Assembly: GCA_012514415.1 (NCBI GenBank)
Contig: JAAZAH010000275.1
Location: 1-16,520, forward strand
Direction: 5' to 3'
From: Sandaracinaceae bacterium
GTDB lineage: Bacteria; Myxococcota_A; Polyangia; Polyangiales; Houyiibacteriaceae
Length of the DNA stretch: 16,520 bases
Below the pieces are notes generated by a model that was not told the DNA's origin, ran no database searches, and saw nothing but the letters and a program-made list of their open reading frames with translations. Position numbers and translations under genes: made by a program. Positions 1 through 6,441 of this stretch are shown here, one piece after another; within the stretch, counting starts at the first letter, position 1, and each line of letters starts with the position of its first letter.

Positions 1-231
1 CACACGCGTAAAGACGCGCGCGGAGCCCGACGCCACAACGACGACGAGATCGTCCCGATCGGGCAATACTTCACGCCGCCGTGCGGCCTGAAACCACATC
101 GCCGCTCCGGCAACCTCTTCAAGAATCTCGGGCGACTCGAGTCCAATGAAGATCTCCGTTCGGCGAAGGGCGCGCACAATCGGAGAGTTCCGGTCAAATG
201 AGCTCCTCGCTACCTGTTGACTTGCGTTCAA
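1..231 (-). CDS. Crp/Fnr-family transcriptional regulator, 5' part (partial)
   Basis: The reverse strand from 231 to the left edge is open for 77 codons. After a short polar N-terminus it reads LRRTEIFIGLESPEILEEVA, then an Arg-rich turn and VVVVASGSARVF. This is the pattern of the cyclic-nucleotide-binding fold of Crp/Fnr regulators: an 'LFxGLSxExLxxLA' helix, then a beta-strand ending in 'SGxxxV'. The gene is cut by the window edge, so the ligand pocket and the C-terminal HTH are not visible. I chose the TTG at 231 because AGGGG lies 7 bases upstream; an internal GTG at 177 is an alternative. It is divergent from the DUF507-yicC-gmk operon. Family assignment is inferred from this fragment; ligand and targets are unknown, and another protein with a cNMP-binding domain is possible. 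Confidence 0.6.
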   Translation of the reverse strand, partial: MNASQQVARSSFDRNSPIVRALRRTEIFIGLESPEILEEVAGAAMWFQAARRREVLPDRDDLVVVVASGSARVFTRV

Positions 232-265
232 TTTCGTACCCCTGCTGCGAATCTCGATGTGCGTT

Positions 266-294
266 ACAATAGACGGGCGTATACCACGACGCAA
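266..294 (-). promoter_or_regulatory. Candidate sigma-70 promoter for the Crp/Fnr-like gene
   Basis: On the reverse strand TTGCGT (294-289) is separated by 17 bases from TATTGT (271-266), which would start transcription near 259, about 28 bases before the TTG start at 231. Seen by eye only. The -35 box is a weak match and the -10 box a moderate one. Confidence 0.35.
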
Positions 295-384
295 TTGAGT
301 TTCCTATAAATTTTTACACACCTAGCGTTATCTCGTTGACTTCGTATCTTAGCGGGGAGCAATGACAAAAAATCGCAGAATACT

Positions 385-414
385 TTGAGAAAATCAAAAG
401 AGTCCACGTTTAAC
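385..414 (+). promoter_or_regulatory. Candidate sigma-70 promoter for the DUF507-yicC-gmk operon
   Basis: TTGAGA (385-390) and TTTAAC (409-414) are 18 bases apart, matching about 9 of 12 consensus bases. A start near 421 would give a leader of about 240 bases including the hairpin at 555-587. Seen by eye. Nothing better was found between here and the DUF507 start. Confidence 0.3.
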
Positions 415-554
415 GATGCGATCGGGCGCGCTCGCTGCTAGTATTCGCCGTACTCACTTTCTCAATTTGGCCTCGGCCATAAGCCCGAGCGTCCTTACTG
501 AATCGCCCAAAGAGCGTCCACACGCTCCCACACGACCTTCGGAGGACGCCTGCC

Positions 555-587
555 TGGGTGGAAGCTGAGGTGGAGCTTCGCGACCCA
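555..587 (+). other. Hairpin in the leader of the DUF507 operon
   Basis: TGGGT (555-559) pairs with ACCCA (583-587), and inside it GAAGCT (561-566) pairs with AGCTTC (574-579) around a 7-base loop. There is no T-run after it, so it does not look like an intrinsic terminator. Function unknown. Confidence 0.3.
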
Positions 588-594
588 CCTTCGG

Positions 595-618
595 TTGCAC
601 TTGCGTTTGCACTTGCGA
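595..618 (+). repeat. 12-base tandem repeat, two copies
   Basis: TTGCACTTGCGT (595-606) is followed directly by TTGCACTTGCGA (607-618), one mismatch at the last base. It lies 46 bases before the chosen DUF507 start and is probably a local slippage duplication. Confidence 0.6.
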
Positions 619-663
619 TTAAACTTCGAAGAGGGCCTGCGCTCGGCTCGACGGAGAACGCCC

Positions 664-1176
664 ATGCGACTCTATCCCGGAAAAATCACACCCATCGTCG
701 ACGATATCCTCGAAGCCCTCATCCCGTCCGGCGACGTCGAGGTGATCGACCGCGAGGAAGCCAAACTCGATCTCGAGGCCGTCCTCAAGGAATTCATCCG
801 GCAAGATCGCGCGATTCACGAAGAGGCCAAAGATCGCGTCGCGCGCGAGGGGCTCGGCTACTCGATGACGCATCGGGTTCGCCAACAGATCGCCAAAGAG
901 CGCAGCTTCCCCCCACCCGACGAGACGCTCCCCTATATTCTCGAGCAGCTCCTCAATATGCTCTTTCACAGCGTGAACATCGAGGAAATCTATGCGGACG
1001 ACGTCACGCTGCGGACCAAGATCACGAAGATCCTCCGCACGCATATGGACGTCGAAAGTGAGCTCGACCGTGAGGTCCGCTCGCGCATCAAGAATCTCGC
1101 GGAGGGGACGAGCGCCTTTGAGGTCGAGTACGAGCGCGTCCTGGCCGAGATGAAGCGAAAGCGGCGGCTGAGCTAA
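664..1176 (+). CDS. DUF507 family protein
   Basis: A 170-residue acidic and basic, mainly helical protein beginning MRLYPGKITPIVDDILEAL, which I recognise as DUF507, a family of unknown function common in delta-type proteobacteria. No signal peptide or membrane segment is seen. The ATG at 664 is preferred over an in-frame ATG at 595: GGAG lies 7 bases upstream (653-656), and the extra residues would be low-complexity sequence from a tandem repeat. The protein appears to hold two similar halves: residues 11-63 (ILEALI..DVEVID..LKEFIRQD..EEAKDRV) and 91-148 (LLNMLF..NIEEIY..ITKILRTHMD..REVRSRI). It is followed after 3 bases by yicC, so the two are almost certainly co-transcribed with gmk, hinting at an RNA- or translation-related role, but no function can be assigned. 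Confidence 0.85.
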   Translation: MRLYPGKITPIVDDILEALIPSGDVEVIDREEAKLDLEAVLKEFIRQDRAIHEEAKDRVAREGLGYSMTHRVRQQIAKERSFPPPDETLPYILEQLLNMLFHSVNIEEIYADDVTLRTKITKILRTHMDVESELDREVRSRIKNLAEGTSAFEVEYERVLAEMKRKRRLS

Positions 1177-1179
1177 TCG

Positions 1180-2049
1180 ATGTGTGCGATTCGGAGCATG
1201 ACCGGCTTCGGGCGCGGTGAGTCGACGCTCGGCGATTCCCAGCTCGTTGCCGAGCTTAGAAGCGTCAACCACCGCCACATCGAGATCCGGCTCCACCTCG
1301 ACCGGCAGCTCGCCCTGCCTCCCTCATTCTTCGAGGAGCCGATTCGAAGCGCGCTCCGTCGAGGGCGCGTCTCAGGGAGCCTCGAGCTCCGGACAGAGGG
1401 CACCAAGAGTCCTGAAGACGCTCTCCGCGAAAAGGTGGCGCCGCTGATCGCCCTTCGCGACGAACTCGATCCCGGCGGTCCCTTTCCTTGGGCGGCGATT
1501 CCCCTTCTCAGCACGCTCGCGCCTGAGCCGACGCGCGATGCGGAAAGCATCGAGCGAGCCGCAACTGAAGCGCTCGAAGCGGCGCTTCGTCAGCTCCTTG
1601 AGATGCGCCGCTTCGAAGGCGAGGGACTCGAGAGTGAGCTTCACCGGCTCCTCGAGCACCTCGGAGATGAGCTCAGCGCGGTCAAAGCACGAAGCCCCAA
1701 GGCGGTCCTCGAGTCCCAAGCGCGCCTGCGCGAACGCGTCTGCGAGCTCCTTGACGGTAAGGACGAGCGCCTCGATCCGGATCGACTCGAAAATGAGATC
1801 GCCTATCTCGCCGATCGCACCGATATCCGAGAAGAGATCGCCCGCCTCGAGGCGCATCTCGATCAGTTTTCCGAGCTCTTAGGCAGCACCGAGCCGGTCG
1901 GAAGAAGACTCGACTTTCTCATCCAAGAGATGGGCCGCGAGATCAACACCATTGGATCGAAATCCTCCGACCTCCAGATTTCGCGCAAGGTCGTTGAAAT
2001 GAAGGCGACGCTCGAGCAGCTCCGCGAGCAGGTTCAGAACATCGTATAG
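1180..2049 (+). CDS. yicC: YicC/YloC family endoribonuclease
   Basis: A 289-residue protein, the usual family length. The N-terminal signature IRSMTGFGRG (4-13) and SVNHRHIEIRLHL (28-40) are typical of YicC/YloC, and so is the C-terminal block GRRLDFLIQEMGREINTIGS (241-260) ending in LREQVQNI. The family was long called stress-induced and is now known as single-strand endoribonucleases that act in mRNA decay in the cytoplasm. The charged helical middle (about 120-200) is also typical. The start at ATG 1180 gives the short lead MCAIRSMTGFG; an ATG at 1198 would cut into the signature. There is no strong ribosome-binding site, so translation may be coupled to DUF507, which ends 3 bases upstream. 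gmk follows after 11 bases, the usual partnership. Confidence 0.93.
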   Translation: MCAIRSMTGFGRGESTLGDSQLVAELRSVNHRHIEIRLHLDRQLALPPSFFEEPIRSALRRGRVSGSLELRTEGTKSPEDALREKVAPLIALRDELDPGGPFPWAAIPLLSTLAPEPTRDAESIERAATEALEAALRQLLEMRRFEGEGLESELHRLLEHLGDELSAVKARSPKAVLESQARLRERVCELLDGKDERLDPDRLENEIAYLADRTDIREEIARLEAHLDQFSELLGSTEPVGRRLDFLIQEMGREINTIGSKSSDLQISRKVVEMKATLEQLREQVQNIV

Positions 2050-2060
2050 AGGCAAAGAGA

Positions 2061-2672
2061 GTGGAACTCAGCGATCTCCAGCTCATCATCATCAGCTCGC
2101 CCTCGGGTGCTGGAAAGACGACGCTCACGCGGCGCGCCCTCGATGCATTTCCCGATCTCACCTTCAGCATCTCGCATACGACGCGCGCCCCACGCGGCAG
2201 TGAGCGCGATGGGGTCGACTACCACTTCGTTGACGTCGCCGAGTTTGAAAGGCTCCGCGATGAAGGCGCCTTCGCTGAATACGCGAGCGTGCACGGCAAC
2301 TTCTACGGGACGTCAGTGAACGAGCTCGAACGCGCGCGCGCGGAGGGAAAGCGCGGCCTTATCTTCGACATCGACTATCAAGGGGCGCGCCAAATCAGAG
2401 CGAAGCTTCCTCACGCAACGACCGTCTTCATCCTTCCGCCCGATCTCATCGAACTCGAGCGCCGGCTTCGAGGACGGGGGAGCGATGATGAAGAAACCAT
2501 CCGGAGACGCCTTCAAAAGGCGCGTGCCGAGATCGAGCAATACGCCTTCTTCGACTATGTGATCGTCAACGACGCGCTGGATCGCGCAGCCGCGGATCTC
2601 ATTGGGATCATTCGAGCCGAGCGCTGTAAGCGTCAGATCCAAGCGCTCCGCGCCGAGGCCCTGCTCCGCTGA
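2061..2672 (+). CDS. gmk: Guanylate kinase
   Basis: A 203-residue enzyme that phosphorylates GMP to GDP with ATP in the cytoplasm. The P-loop SSPSGAGKTTL is at 12-22. The GMP-binding region SHTTRAPRGSERDGVDYHF (38-56) holds the conserved Ser38, Arg42, Arg45 and Tyr54. The FDIDYQGARQIR strand-helix (102-113) and the lid RLRGRGSDDEETIRRRL (135-151) are standard. The start is GTG at 2061, with AGAGG about 8 bases upstream. It ends the rightward operon. The omega subunit gene rpoZ, often next after gmk in proteobacteria, is not here. Instead a convergent gene follows after a GC-rich hairpin. Confidence 0.97.
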   Translation: MELSDLQLIIISSPSGAGKTTLTRRALDAFPDLTFSISHTTRAPRGSERDGVDYHFVDVAEFERLRDEGAFAEYASVHGNFYGTSVNELERARAEGKRGLIFDIDYQGARQIRAKLPHATTVFILPPDLIELERRLRGRGSDDEETIRRRLQKARAEIEQYAFFDYVIVNDALDRAAADLIGIIRAERCKRQIQALRAEALLR

Positions 2673-2695
2673 GGCCCCTCTCGATGGACCGCCGT

Positions 2696-2713
2696 GCGCG
2701 GACTCGTCCGCGC
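2696..2713. terminator. GC-rich hairpin between convergent genes
   Basis: GCGCGGAC (2696-2703) and GTCCGCGC (2706-2713) are a perfect inverted repeat; the central two pairs must open to form a loop. It lies between the convergent stops of gmk and the methyltransferase. Neither side carries a T-run, so termination is inferred from position and stem strength only. Confidence 0.35.
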
Positions 2714-2738
2714 GGCCCATCGCTTTCCACGCGTCGAT

Positions 2739-4076
2739 TCAGCCTTCTTTTCGCTCGGCCAGGATGATCATCCGAGGCGAATCCGCGCCAAAGAAGACCC
2801 CGGGTGTCGCGCGCATTCCTGAGACGGAGAGCACCCGAAAGCCTGCCTTTGAGAGCATCTGACCAAGCTCATGGAGCGCGTAGATCCGAAGGCTATAACT
2901 CGCCTCTCGCTGGCTCCCGTCGTCGAGCATGACGGTGCGCTTGACCTCGAGTCTCGAGTTGATGTGATTGACCTTTGACTCCTCCATGCAGACGCAGCCA
3001 TCGCCCTCGAACCAGACCGAGTTTGGCTGCGAGCGAGTCACGAAATCGCGGTTGACCACGTCAAGGAGGAGCTTTCCTCCGGGGCGGAGCGCATCTCGCA
3101 TCCGGAGGAGGACTTTAAAGTTCGTTTCGTCGTCAAAATACCCGAAGGACGTCCCCCACGATAGCGCCGTGTCGAAGGCGCCCTCAAAGGTCATGTCGCG
3201 CATGTCGGCGTGAAGGAAATTGATGCGCAATCCCCGCTCTTGTGCTTCATCTGCTGCCCGCGAAAGCATCGGGAGGCTGAGGTCGAGACCGACGACGAGA
3301 ACGCCGCGCTCGGTCAGATCGATGGCATGGAGCCCAAGGCCGCAGCCGATGTCGAGGAGGGTCGTCCCCGGCTCAAGCCCGAGTGTCGCGGCGATGAAAT
3401 CGCATTCGACGGCGATCTCGCGCGGCGTAGGAGGCAAGACGGTCCGAAGATAATCGTCCGAAAAGAACTCCTCGAACCAAGGCAGTTTGCGCGACTCGGG
3501 GAGGCTGGGTGGAGGCGCTTGGGGGCGCGCCGGAGCGCCGGATTTCGGCGGCGCAGAGGGCGGAGCCATCGGAGGCAGCTCGGGCGGCAGCGAAGTGCGA
3601 ATCTCATCGACCTCGAGCTCGTCGACCTCGAGCTCATCGATTTCATCGAGCTCTTCAGCGTCATCGGATTCATCCGACGACGAGCCGCCTGCCACCACTC
3701 GCTCCGGCTGGGGCGAAGCTGCGCGAGATGGTGGAGCCGCCTCCCTTTCGCCGCCGCGCTTCGTTTCATCGGACGGCGCGACGCCGGGTTCGGAGGTGAT
3801 TTGAGCGGATGGAGCGCTCCTCGAAGGCCCTCTTGATGGCGCGGTCGCTGAATCCGGGGCTCCGGTCGGCGGCACGGAAGCCTTTGGCTGCGGCGTCCCA
3901 ATCGCCGTCGCTGGCGGCGGAGGAGGCACGGAGGACCTTCTCGCCTTCCCCGTTTCGGCCGACGCGAAGGGGTTCGCGAGAGCCTCTGCCTCGCGCTCAG
4001 CCTCATCCGAGACTTCGCTCATCAGCGTCGACGCCCCCGCGCGTTCCTTATCCAGTTCATCCTGCGCGCTGCTCAA
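2739..4076 (-). CDS. Class I SAM-dependent methyltransferase with long disordered N-terminus
   Basis: A 445-residue protein. Residues 1-200 are low-complexity Ser/Pro/Ala/Glu sequence with Pro runs and an acidic repeat (EELDEIDELEVDELEVDEIR, 141-160). Residues 200-445 are a Rossmann methyltransferase: motif I LLDIGCGLG (240-248), acidic motif II VGLDLS (262-267), HADMRDM (289-295), and post-motif ALRPGGKLLLDVVNRD (329-344). Substrate unknown. The start is TTG at 4076, supported by GAGGAG at 4083-4088, 6 bases upstream. The start overlaps the psd stop as TTGA, so the two are translationally coupled. Psd makes phosphatidylethanolamine, so lipid N-methylation is an attractive idea. However, the sequence looks like a general soluble methyltransferase, without the features I would expect of PmtA. 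No signal peptide or membrane helix. Confidence 0.85.
   Translation of the reverse strand: MSSAQDELDKERAGASTLMSEVSDEAEREAEALANPFASAETGKARRSSVPPPPPATAIGTPQPKASVPPTGAPDSATAPSRGPSRSAPSAQITSEPGVAPSDETKRGGEREAAPPSRAASPQPERVVAGGSSSDESDDAEELDEIDELEVDELEVDEIRTSLPPELPPMAPPSAPPKSGAPARPQAPPPSLPESRKLPWFEEFFSDDYLRTVLPPTPREIAVECDFIAATLGLEPGTTLLDIGCGLGLHAIDLTERGVLVVGLDLSLPMLSRAADEAQERGLRINFLHADMRDMTFEGAFDTALSWGTSFGYFDDETNFKVLLRMRDALRPGGKLLLDVVNRDFVTRSQPNSVWFEGDGCVCMEESKVNHINSRLEVKRTVMLDDGSQREASYSLRIYALHELGQMLSKAGFRVLSVSGMRATPGVFFGADSPRMIILAERKEG
3607..3635 (-). repeat. 15-base-period repeat inside the methyltransferase gene
   Basis: TCGACCTCGAGCTC occurs at 3607-3620 and again at 3622-3635. On the coding strand this spells the repeated acidic peptide DELEV. 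It marks local expansion of the disordered segment. Confidence 0.6.
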
Positions 4077-4933
4077 CTTCCGCTCCTCGTGGCCAAGCGC
4101 TCGCCCATACGGATAGGTTCGCCGAGCACCGCATGAAAATCGAGCGGAATCTTGCCCTCGACAAAGAGGATGACGGTCGAGCCAAGGTTGAATCGTCCCA
4201 GCTCATCGCCTTTTTCGAGGTAGACCGATGCATCCCGGAGATCTTTCCGAACCTTTTCGGCGCCGCTATTGGTGATGAGATCGTCGAAGGAGAGACTCAT
4301 CCGGCCCACGCCGATGGCCCCCACCAAGACAGTCGCCACAAGCCCATGTGTCTCGGACTCTTGGATGACGGCGACGCGCTCATTTTTCGCAAAGAGCTTC
4401 GGGATGTACTCCGTGCCGATCGAATTGACCGGATAGAGCGTGCCGCCGAGATATTCGATCGAGACCACCTTCCCGCTTACGGGTGCATGAACGCGGTGGT
4501 AGTCGCGAGGCGAGAGGTAGATGGTGGCGTGGCTCCCCGAGGCAAAACGCGACGAAAGCGGATCGCCGCCGAGCAGCTCATCCACGGTATAGGGCTTTCC
4601 CTTGATGGTGAGCGTCCGATCGGCCTCGACCCTTCCCATCTCGGCGACTTCACCATCGGCGGGCGAGATGAGCACGCTTGGATCGGGATCGATATGCCGC
4701 GCGCCCGGTCGAAGCTCGCGCGTAAAGAACTCGTTGAATGTCTTGAACCCGCCGTCGGGGATCACCGCCTCGTCCATATCTACCTGATAGGCAGCGGCGA
4801 AAAGCTCGATTGCACGCGAAACGCCGGGCTCGATCCGCCTCATACGCGTGAGGCTGCCAAGCCCGCGGCTCAATGTCTTTCGAGGCAACAGGCGGAGGCC
4901 GAGCGCTGAGATTCGCTTAGAAAATTCAACCAT
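4073..4933 (-). CDS. psd: Phosphatidylserine decarboxylase proenzyme
   Basis: A 286-residue proenzyme, the length of the E. coli-type (type I) family. It converts phosphatidylserine to phosphatidylethanolamine at the inner membrane. The triad corresponding to E. coli Asp90-His147-Ser254 is present: Asp93 in SPADGEV, His149 in SPRDYHRVHAPVSGK (141-155), and Ser252 in the self-cleavage motif NLGSTVI (249-255). Cleavage would fall between Gly251 and Ser252, leaving a pyruvoyl group on the small C-terminal chain. FNEFFTREL (67-75) is also typical. The start is ATG 4933; the only ribosome-binding site is a weak AGGA about 12 bases upstream, inside a predicted hairpin. The upstream gene glnB is 212 bases away. 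The usual partner pssA is absent; a methyltransferase overlaps the stop codon instead. Confidence 0.97.
   Translation of the reverse strand: MVEFSKRISALGLRLLPRKTLSRGLGSLTRMRRIEPGVSRAIELFAAAYQVDMDEAVIPDGGFKTFNEFFTRELRPGARHIDPDPSVLISPADGEVAEMGRVEADRTLTIKGKPYTVDELLGGDPLSSRFASGSHATIYLSPRDYHRVHAPVSGKVVSIEYLGGTLYPVNSIGTEYIPKLFAKNERVAVIQESETHGLVATVLVGAIGVGRMSLSFDDLITNSGAEKVRKDLRDASVYLEKGDELGRFNLGSTVILFVEGKIPLDFHAVLGEPIRMGERLATRSGS
4083..4088 (-). promoter_or_regulatory. Ribosome-binding site that fixes the TTG start of the methyltransferase
   Basis: On the reverse strand GAGGAG is followed by 6 bases (CGGAAG) and then TTG at 4076. It lies within the last codons of psd, as expected for coupled translation. 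Confidence 0.6.
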
Positions 4934-4943
4934 TGTCGAGAAA

Positions 4944-4983
4944 GTTCCTGAACCTTCGAGGCGGAATCAGCCCCTCAGGGAAC
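4944..4983 (-). promoter_or_regulatory. Leader hairpin that could mask the psd ribosome-binding site
   Basis: On the reverse strand GTTCCCTGA (4983-4975) can pair, with one bulged C, with TCAGGAAC (4951-4944). That second arm holds the AGGA that is the only visible ribosome-binding site of psd. The loop is 23 bases. Function is inferred. Confidence 0.35.
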
Positions 4984-5009
4984 CCAACTGCCCGACAAGG
5001 CTAACTGAG

Positions 5010-5037
5010 ACCGCTCCATGCGGTCAAACATGGAGCG
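5010..5037 (-). promoter_or_regulatory. Two mutually exclusive hairpins in the glnB-psd leader
   Basis: CGCTCCATG (5012-5020) and CATGGAGCG (5029-5037) form a perfect 9-base inverted repeat with an 8-base loop. The shorter pair ACCGC (5010-5014) and GCGGT (5020-5024) uses overlapping bases, so both cannot form together. No T-run follows on either strand. The arrangement resembles an attenuator or an operator, but nothing in the sequence says which. Confidence 0.4.
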
Positions 5038-5145
5038 AATCGGCATCCCGCCCAATCGGAGAGGGAGGTTGAGGATCGCCCGAATCGTTCGAAAATTCAA
5101 TCAGAAATCATCGGACGAAAGGAGGGAGAGATGCGGAGCGCGCTC

Positions 5146-5484
5146 TCAGACCGCCTCTTCGCCTCGCTCCCCGGTGCGGATACGGATCGCCTCTTCAATC
5201 GGCAAGACAAAGATCTTGCCATCGCCGATGCGTCCCGTTTGTGCGGCCTTCATGATGGCGTCAATCACATCGCCCGTCAGCTCATCCGGGACGACGATCT
5301 CGAGCTTCACCTTCGGCACGAAATCGACGACGTAGGCGGATCCTCGATAGACCTCGCGCTTTCCACCCGTGCGCCCAAAGCCTTTGACTTCAGAGAGCGT
5401 CATTCCCTTGACGCCGATCTCGGCCAACGCCGCTTTTACTTCATCGAGTTTAAAGGGCTTGATGATCGCTTCGATTTTTTTCAC
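5146..5484 (-). CDS. glnB: Nitrogen regulatory protein PII
   Basis: A 112-residue PII protein, the exact family length, nearly colinear with E. coli GlnB. It is a cytoplasmic trimer that senses 2-oxoglutarate and ATP/ADP and controls nitrogen assimilation. Seen: the start MKKIEAIIKPFKLDEVK; the T-loop with both Tyr46 and the uridylylation-site Tyr51 (EVYRGSAYVVDF, 44-55); the B-loop TGRIGDGKIFV (82-92 region); and the C-loop IRIRTGERG near the end. The conserved Tyr51 suggests control by a GlnD-type uridylyltransferase, which is not in the window. The start is GTG 5484, behind a strong GGAGG 4 bases upstream. No glnA or amtB is nearby, so GlnB rather than GlnK is chosen from sequence only. 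It is divergent from lexA. Confidence 0.95.
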   Translation of the reverse strand: MKKIEAIIKPFKLDEVKAALAEIGVKGMTLSEVKGFGRTGGKREVYRGSAYVVDFVPKVKLEIVVPDELTGDVIDAIMKAAQTGRIGDGKIFVLPIEEAIRIRTGERGEEAV

Positions 5485-5678
5485 GGGACCTCCGTCTCCA
5501 ACTATGAGCCAAAATTCGTCGCGCGTATATCAAAAGCCTCCACGCGCTCCAAAAACGGCGTCTTCGAGCCATCGCATCGGCGCGCAGATTGGGGGACCGT
5601 CACGCCGCATTCCTCTCGTCAATCCAGCCTAGCAAATGGCCGCATCGCCAAGAGGGGAACATTTGATCGGTGATTTTT

Positions 5679-5707
5679 TTGACAGCGCTTCACGATTCAG
5701 ATAGTTT
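5679..5707 (+). promoter_or_regulatory. Candidate sigma-70 promoter of lexA
   Basis: A perfect TTGACA (5679-5684) is followed at 17 bases by TAGTTT (5702-5707), or at 15 bases by GATAGT. The predicted start lies near 5714, just before the inverted repeat at 5721-5733, a suitable place for autorepression. Confidence 0.5.
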
Positions 5708-5720
5708 GCCTTCCGCTGCT

Positions 5721-5733
5721 CACTGTTTCAGTG
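5721..5733 (+). promoter_or_regulatory. Candidate LexA operator (inverted repeat)
   Basis: CACTG-TTT-CAGTG is a perfect 13-base inverted repeat between the lexA promoter and its ribosome-binding site. An overlapping run, CTGTTTCAGTGTTCACT (5723-5739), agrees at about 11 of 17 positions with the Myxococcus LexA consensus CTRHAMRYBYGTTCAGS as I recall it. LexA genes are usually autoregulated. Binding here is inferred. Confidence 0.4.
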
Positions 5734-5762
5734 TTCACTTGTCCAGCCTCGAGGAGTCAAGC

Positions 5763-6428
5763 ATGCAAAAACTAACCGATCGCCAGCGGGCCGTACTCGA
5801 TTTCATCTCGGCATCGATCGAGGATCGGGGCTATCCGCCCACGCTTCGTGAGATCGGTAATCACCTCGGTATCCGCTCCACCAACGGCGTCAACGATCAC
5901 ATCCGCGCGCTCGAGCGAAAGGGATACCTCACGCGGGAGGATATGAAATCCCGCACCCTGCGCCTGGTGCGTCGCGATGGGGGTTCGGCGCAGGACAAGC
6001 CCAACGGCGCAGCCACGCTTGAATCGCTCGATCTCGTCGCCATCCCGGTGGTCGGGCGGGTCGCGGCGGGTGCGCTCGCCGAAGCCATCGAGACGCCCGA
6101 AGACCGCGTCTACGTCGACCGCATGCTCCTTGGACGACGCGATACCAAGGATGTTTTCGGCCTCCGCATCGTGGGCGACTCGATGATCGAAGCGGGCATC
6201 CACGATGGGGATTTCGTTTTTGTCCGAAAGCAGGCGACGGCCGAGCGGGGCGCCATCGTGATCGCACTCGTCGGAGACGAGGCCACGTGTAAGTATTTCT
6301 ATCCAGAGCGCGATCACATTCGCCTTCAGCCGGCGAATTCCTCGATGGCGCCGATTTTGATTCCGAAGAGCGATTTTCGGTCGACGTCAATCCTCGGTAC
6401 CGTCGTCGGCATCTATCGCCAGCTCTGA
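5763..6428 (+). CDS. lexA: SOS-response repressor LexA
   Basis: A 221-residue repressor and self-cleaving protease of the DNA-damage response. The N-terminal winged helix-turn-helix runs from MQKLTDRQRAVLDFI through PTLREIGNHLGIRSTNGVNDHIRALERKGYL (26-56). Its recognition helix (STNGVNDHIRAL) resembles Myxococcus LexA more than E. coli LexA, so the operator should not be the E. coli CTG-N10-CAG type. The cleavage site Ala102-Gly103 lies in GRVAAGALAEA, and the catalytic pair is Ser140 (VGDSMIEAG) and Lys177 (EATCKYF). The start is ATG 5763 with GAGGAG at 5751-5756; an upstream in-frame ATG at 5670 would put the promoter inside the gene. It is monocistronic or followed by the kinase after 107 bases. 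Confidence 0.96.
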   Translation: MQKLTDRQRAVLDFISASIEDRGYPPTLREIGNHLGIRSTNGVNDHIRALERKGYLTREDMKSRTLRLVRRDGGSAQDKPNGAATLESLDLVAIPVVGRVAAGALAEAIETPEDRVYVDRMLLGRRDTKDVFGLRIVGDSMIEAGIHDGDFVFVRKQATAERGAIVIALVGDEATCKYFYPERDHIRLQPANSSMAPILIPKSDFRSTSILGTVVGIYRQL

Positions 6429-6441
6429 GGCGCTCCTTTCC

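Larger units (their letters stand above)
232..663. other. Non-coding divergent intergenic region
   Basis: This 432-base stretch has no convincing gene on either strand. Its left half (about 290-415) is noticeably AT-richer than the rest of the window. It holds a candidate leftward promoter (294-266), a candidate rightward promoter (385-414), an 8-codon mini-ORF starting at ATG 362, a hairpin at 555-587, and a perfect-to-one-mismatch 12-base tandem repeat at 595-618. An in-frame ATG at 595 would extend the DUF507 protein by 23 residues of low-complexity HLRLHLRL sequence encoded by that repeat. I treat those as leader sequence. No RNA gene was recognised. Confidence 0.6.

Noticed and set aside
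336..364. TTGACT at 336-341 as a -35 box for a rightward promoter
   Set aside because: No acceptable -10 box lies 16-18 bases downstream (GCAATG/CAATGA).
362..388. Eight-codon mini-ORF (ATG 362 to TGA 388) with GGGGAG just upstream
   Set aside because: The spacing to the ATG is only 2 bases and nothing shows it is translated. It also precedes the candidate -10 box of the operon, so it would not be in that transcript.
3809..4909. Long open frame of 366 codons on the plus strand opposite psd and the methyltransferase
   Set aside because: It is antisense to two well-supported genes, has no family resemblance, and arises because GC-rich codon use keeps the opposite strand open.
5496..5512. Possible sigma-54 promoter (TTGGCTCATAGTTGGAG on the reverse strand) before glnB
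   Set aside because: The -12 GC is missing and the spacing between the -24 and -12 elements is one base short, which sigma-54 does not tolerate well.
5670..5762. Upstream in-frame start for lexA at ATG 5670
   Set aside because: It would add 31 residues without family similarity and place the promoter and operator inside the gene; GAGGAG favours ATG 5763.
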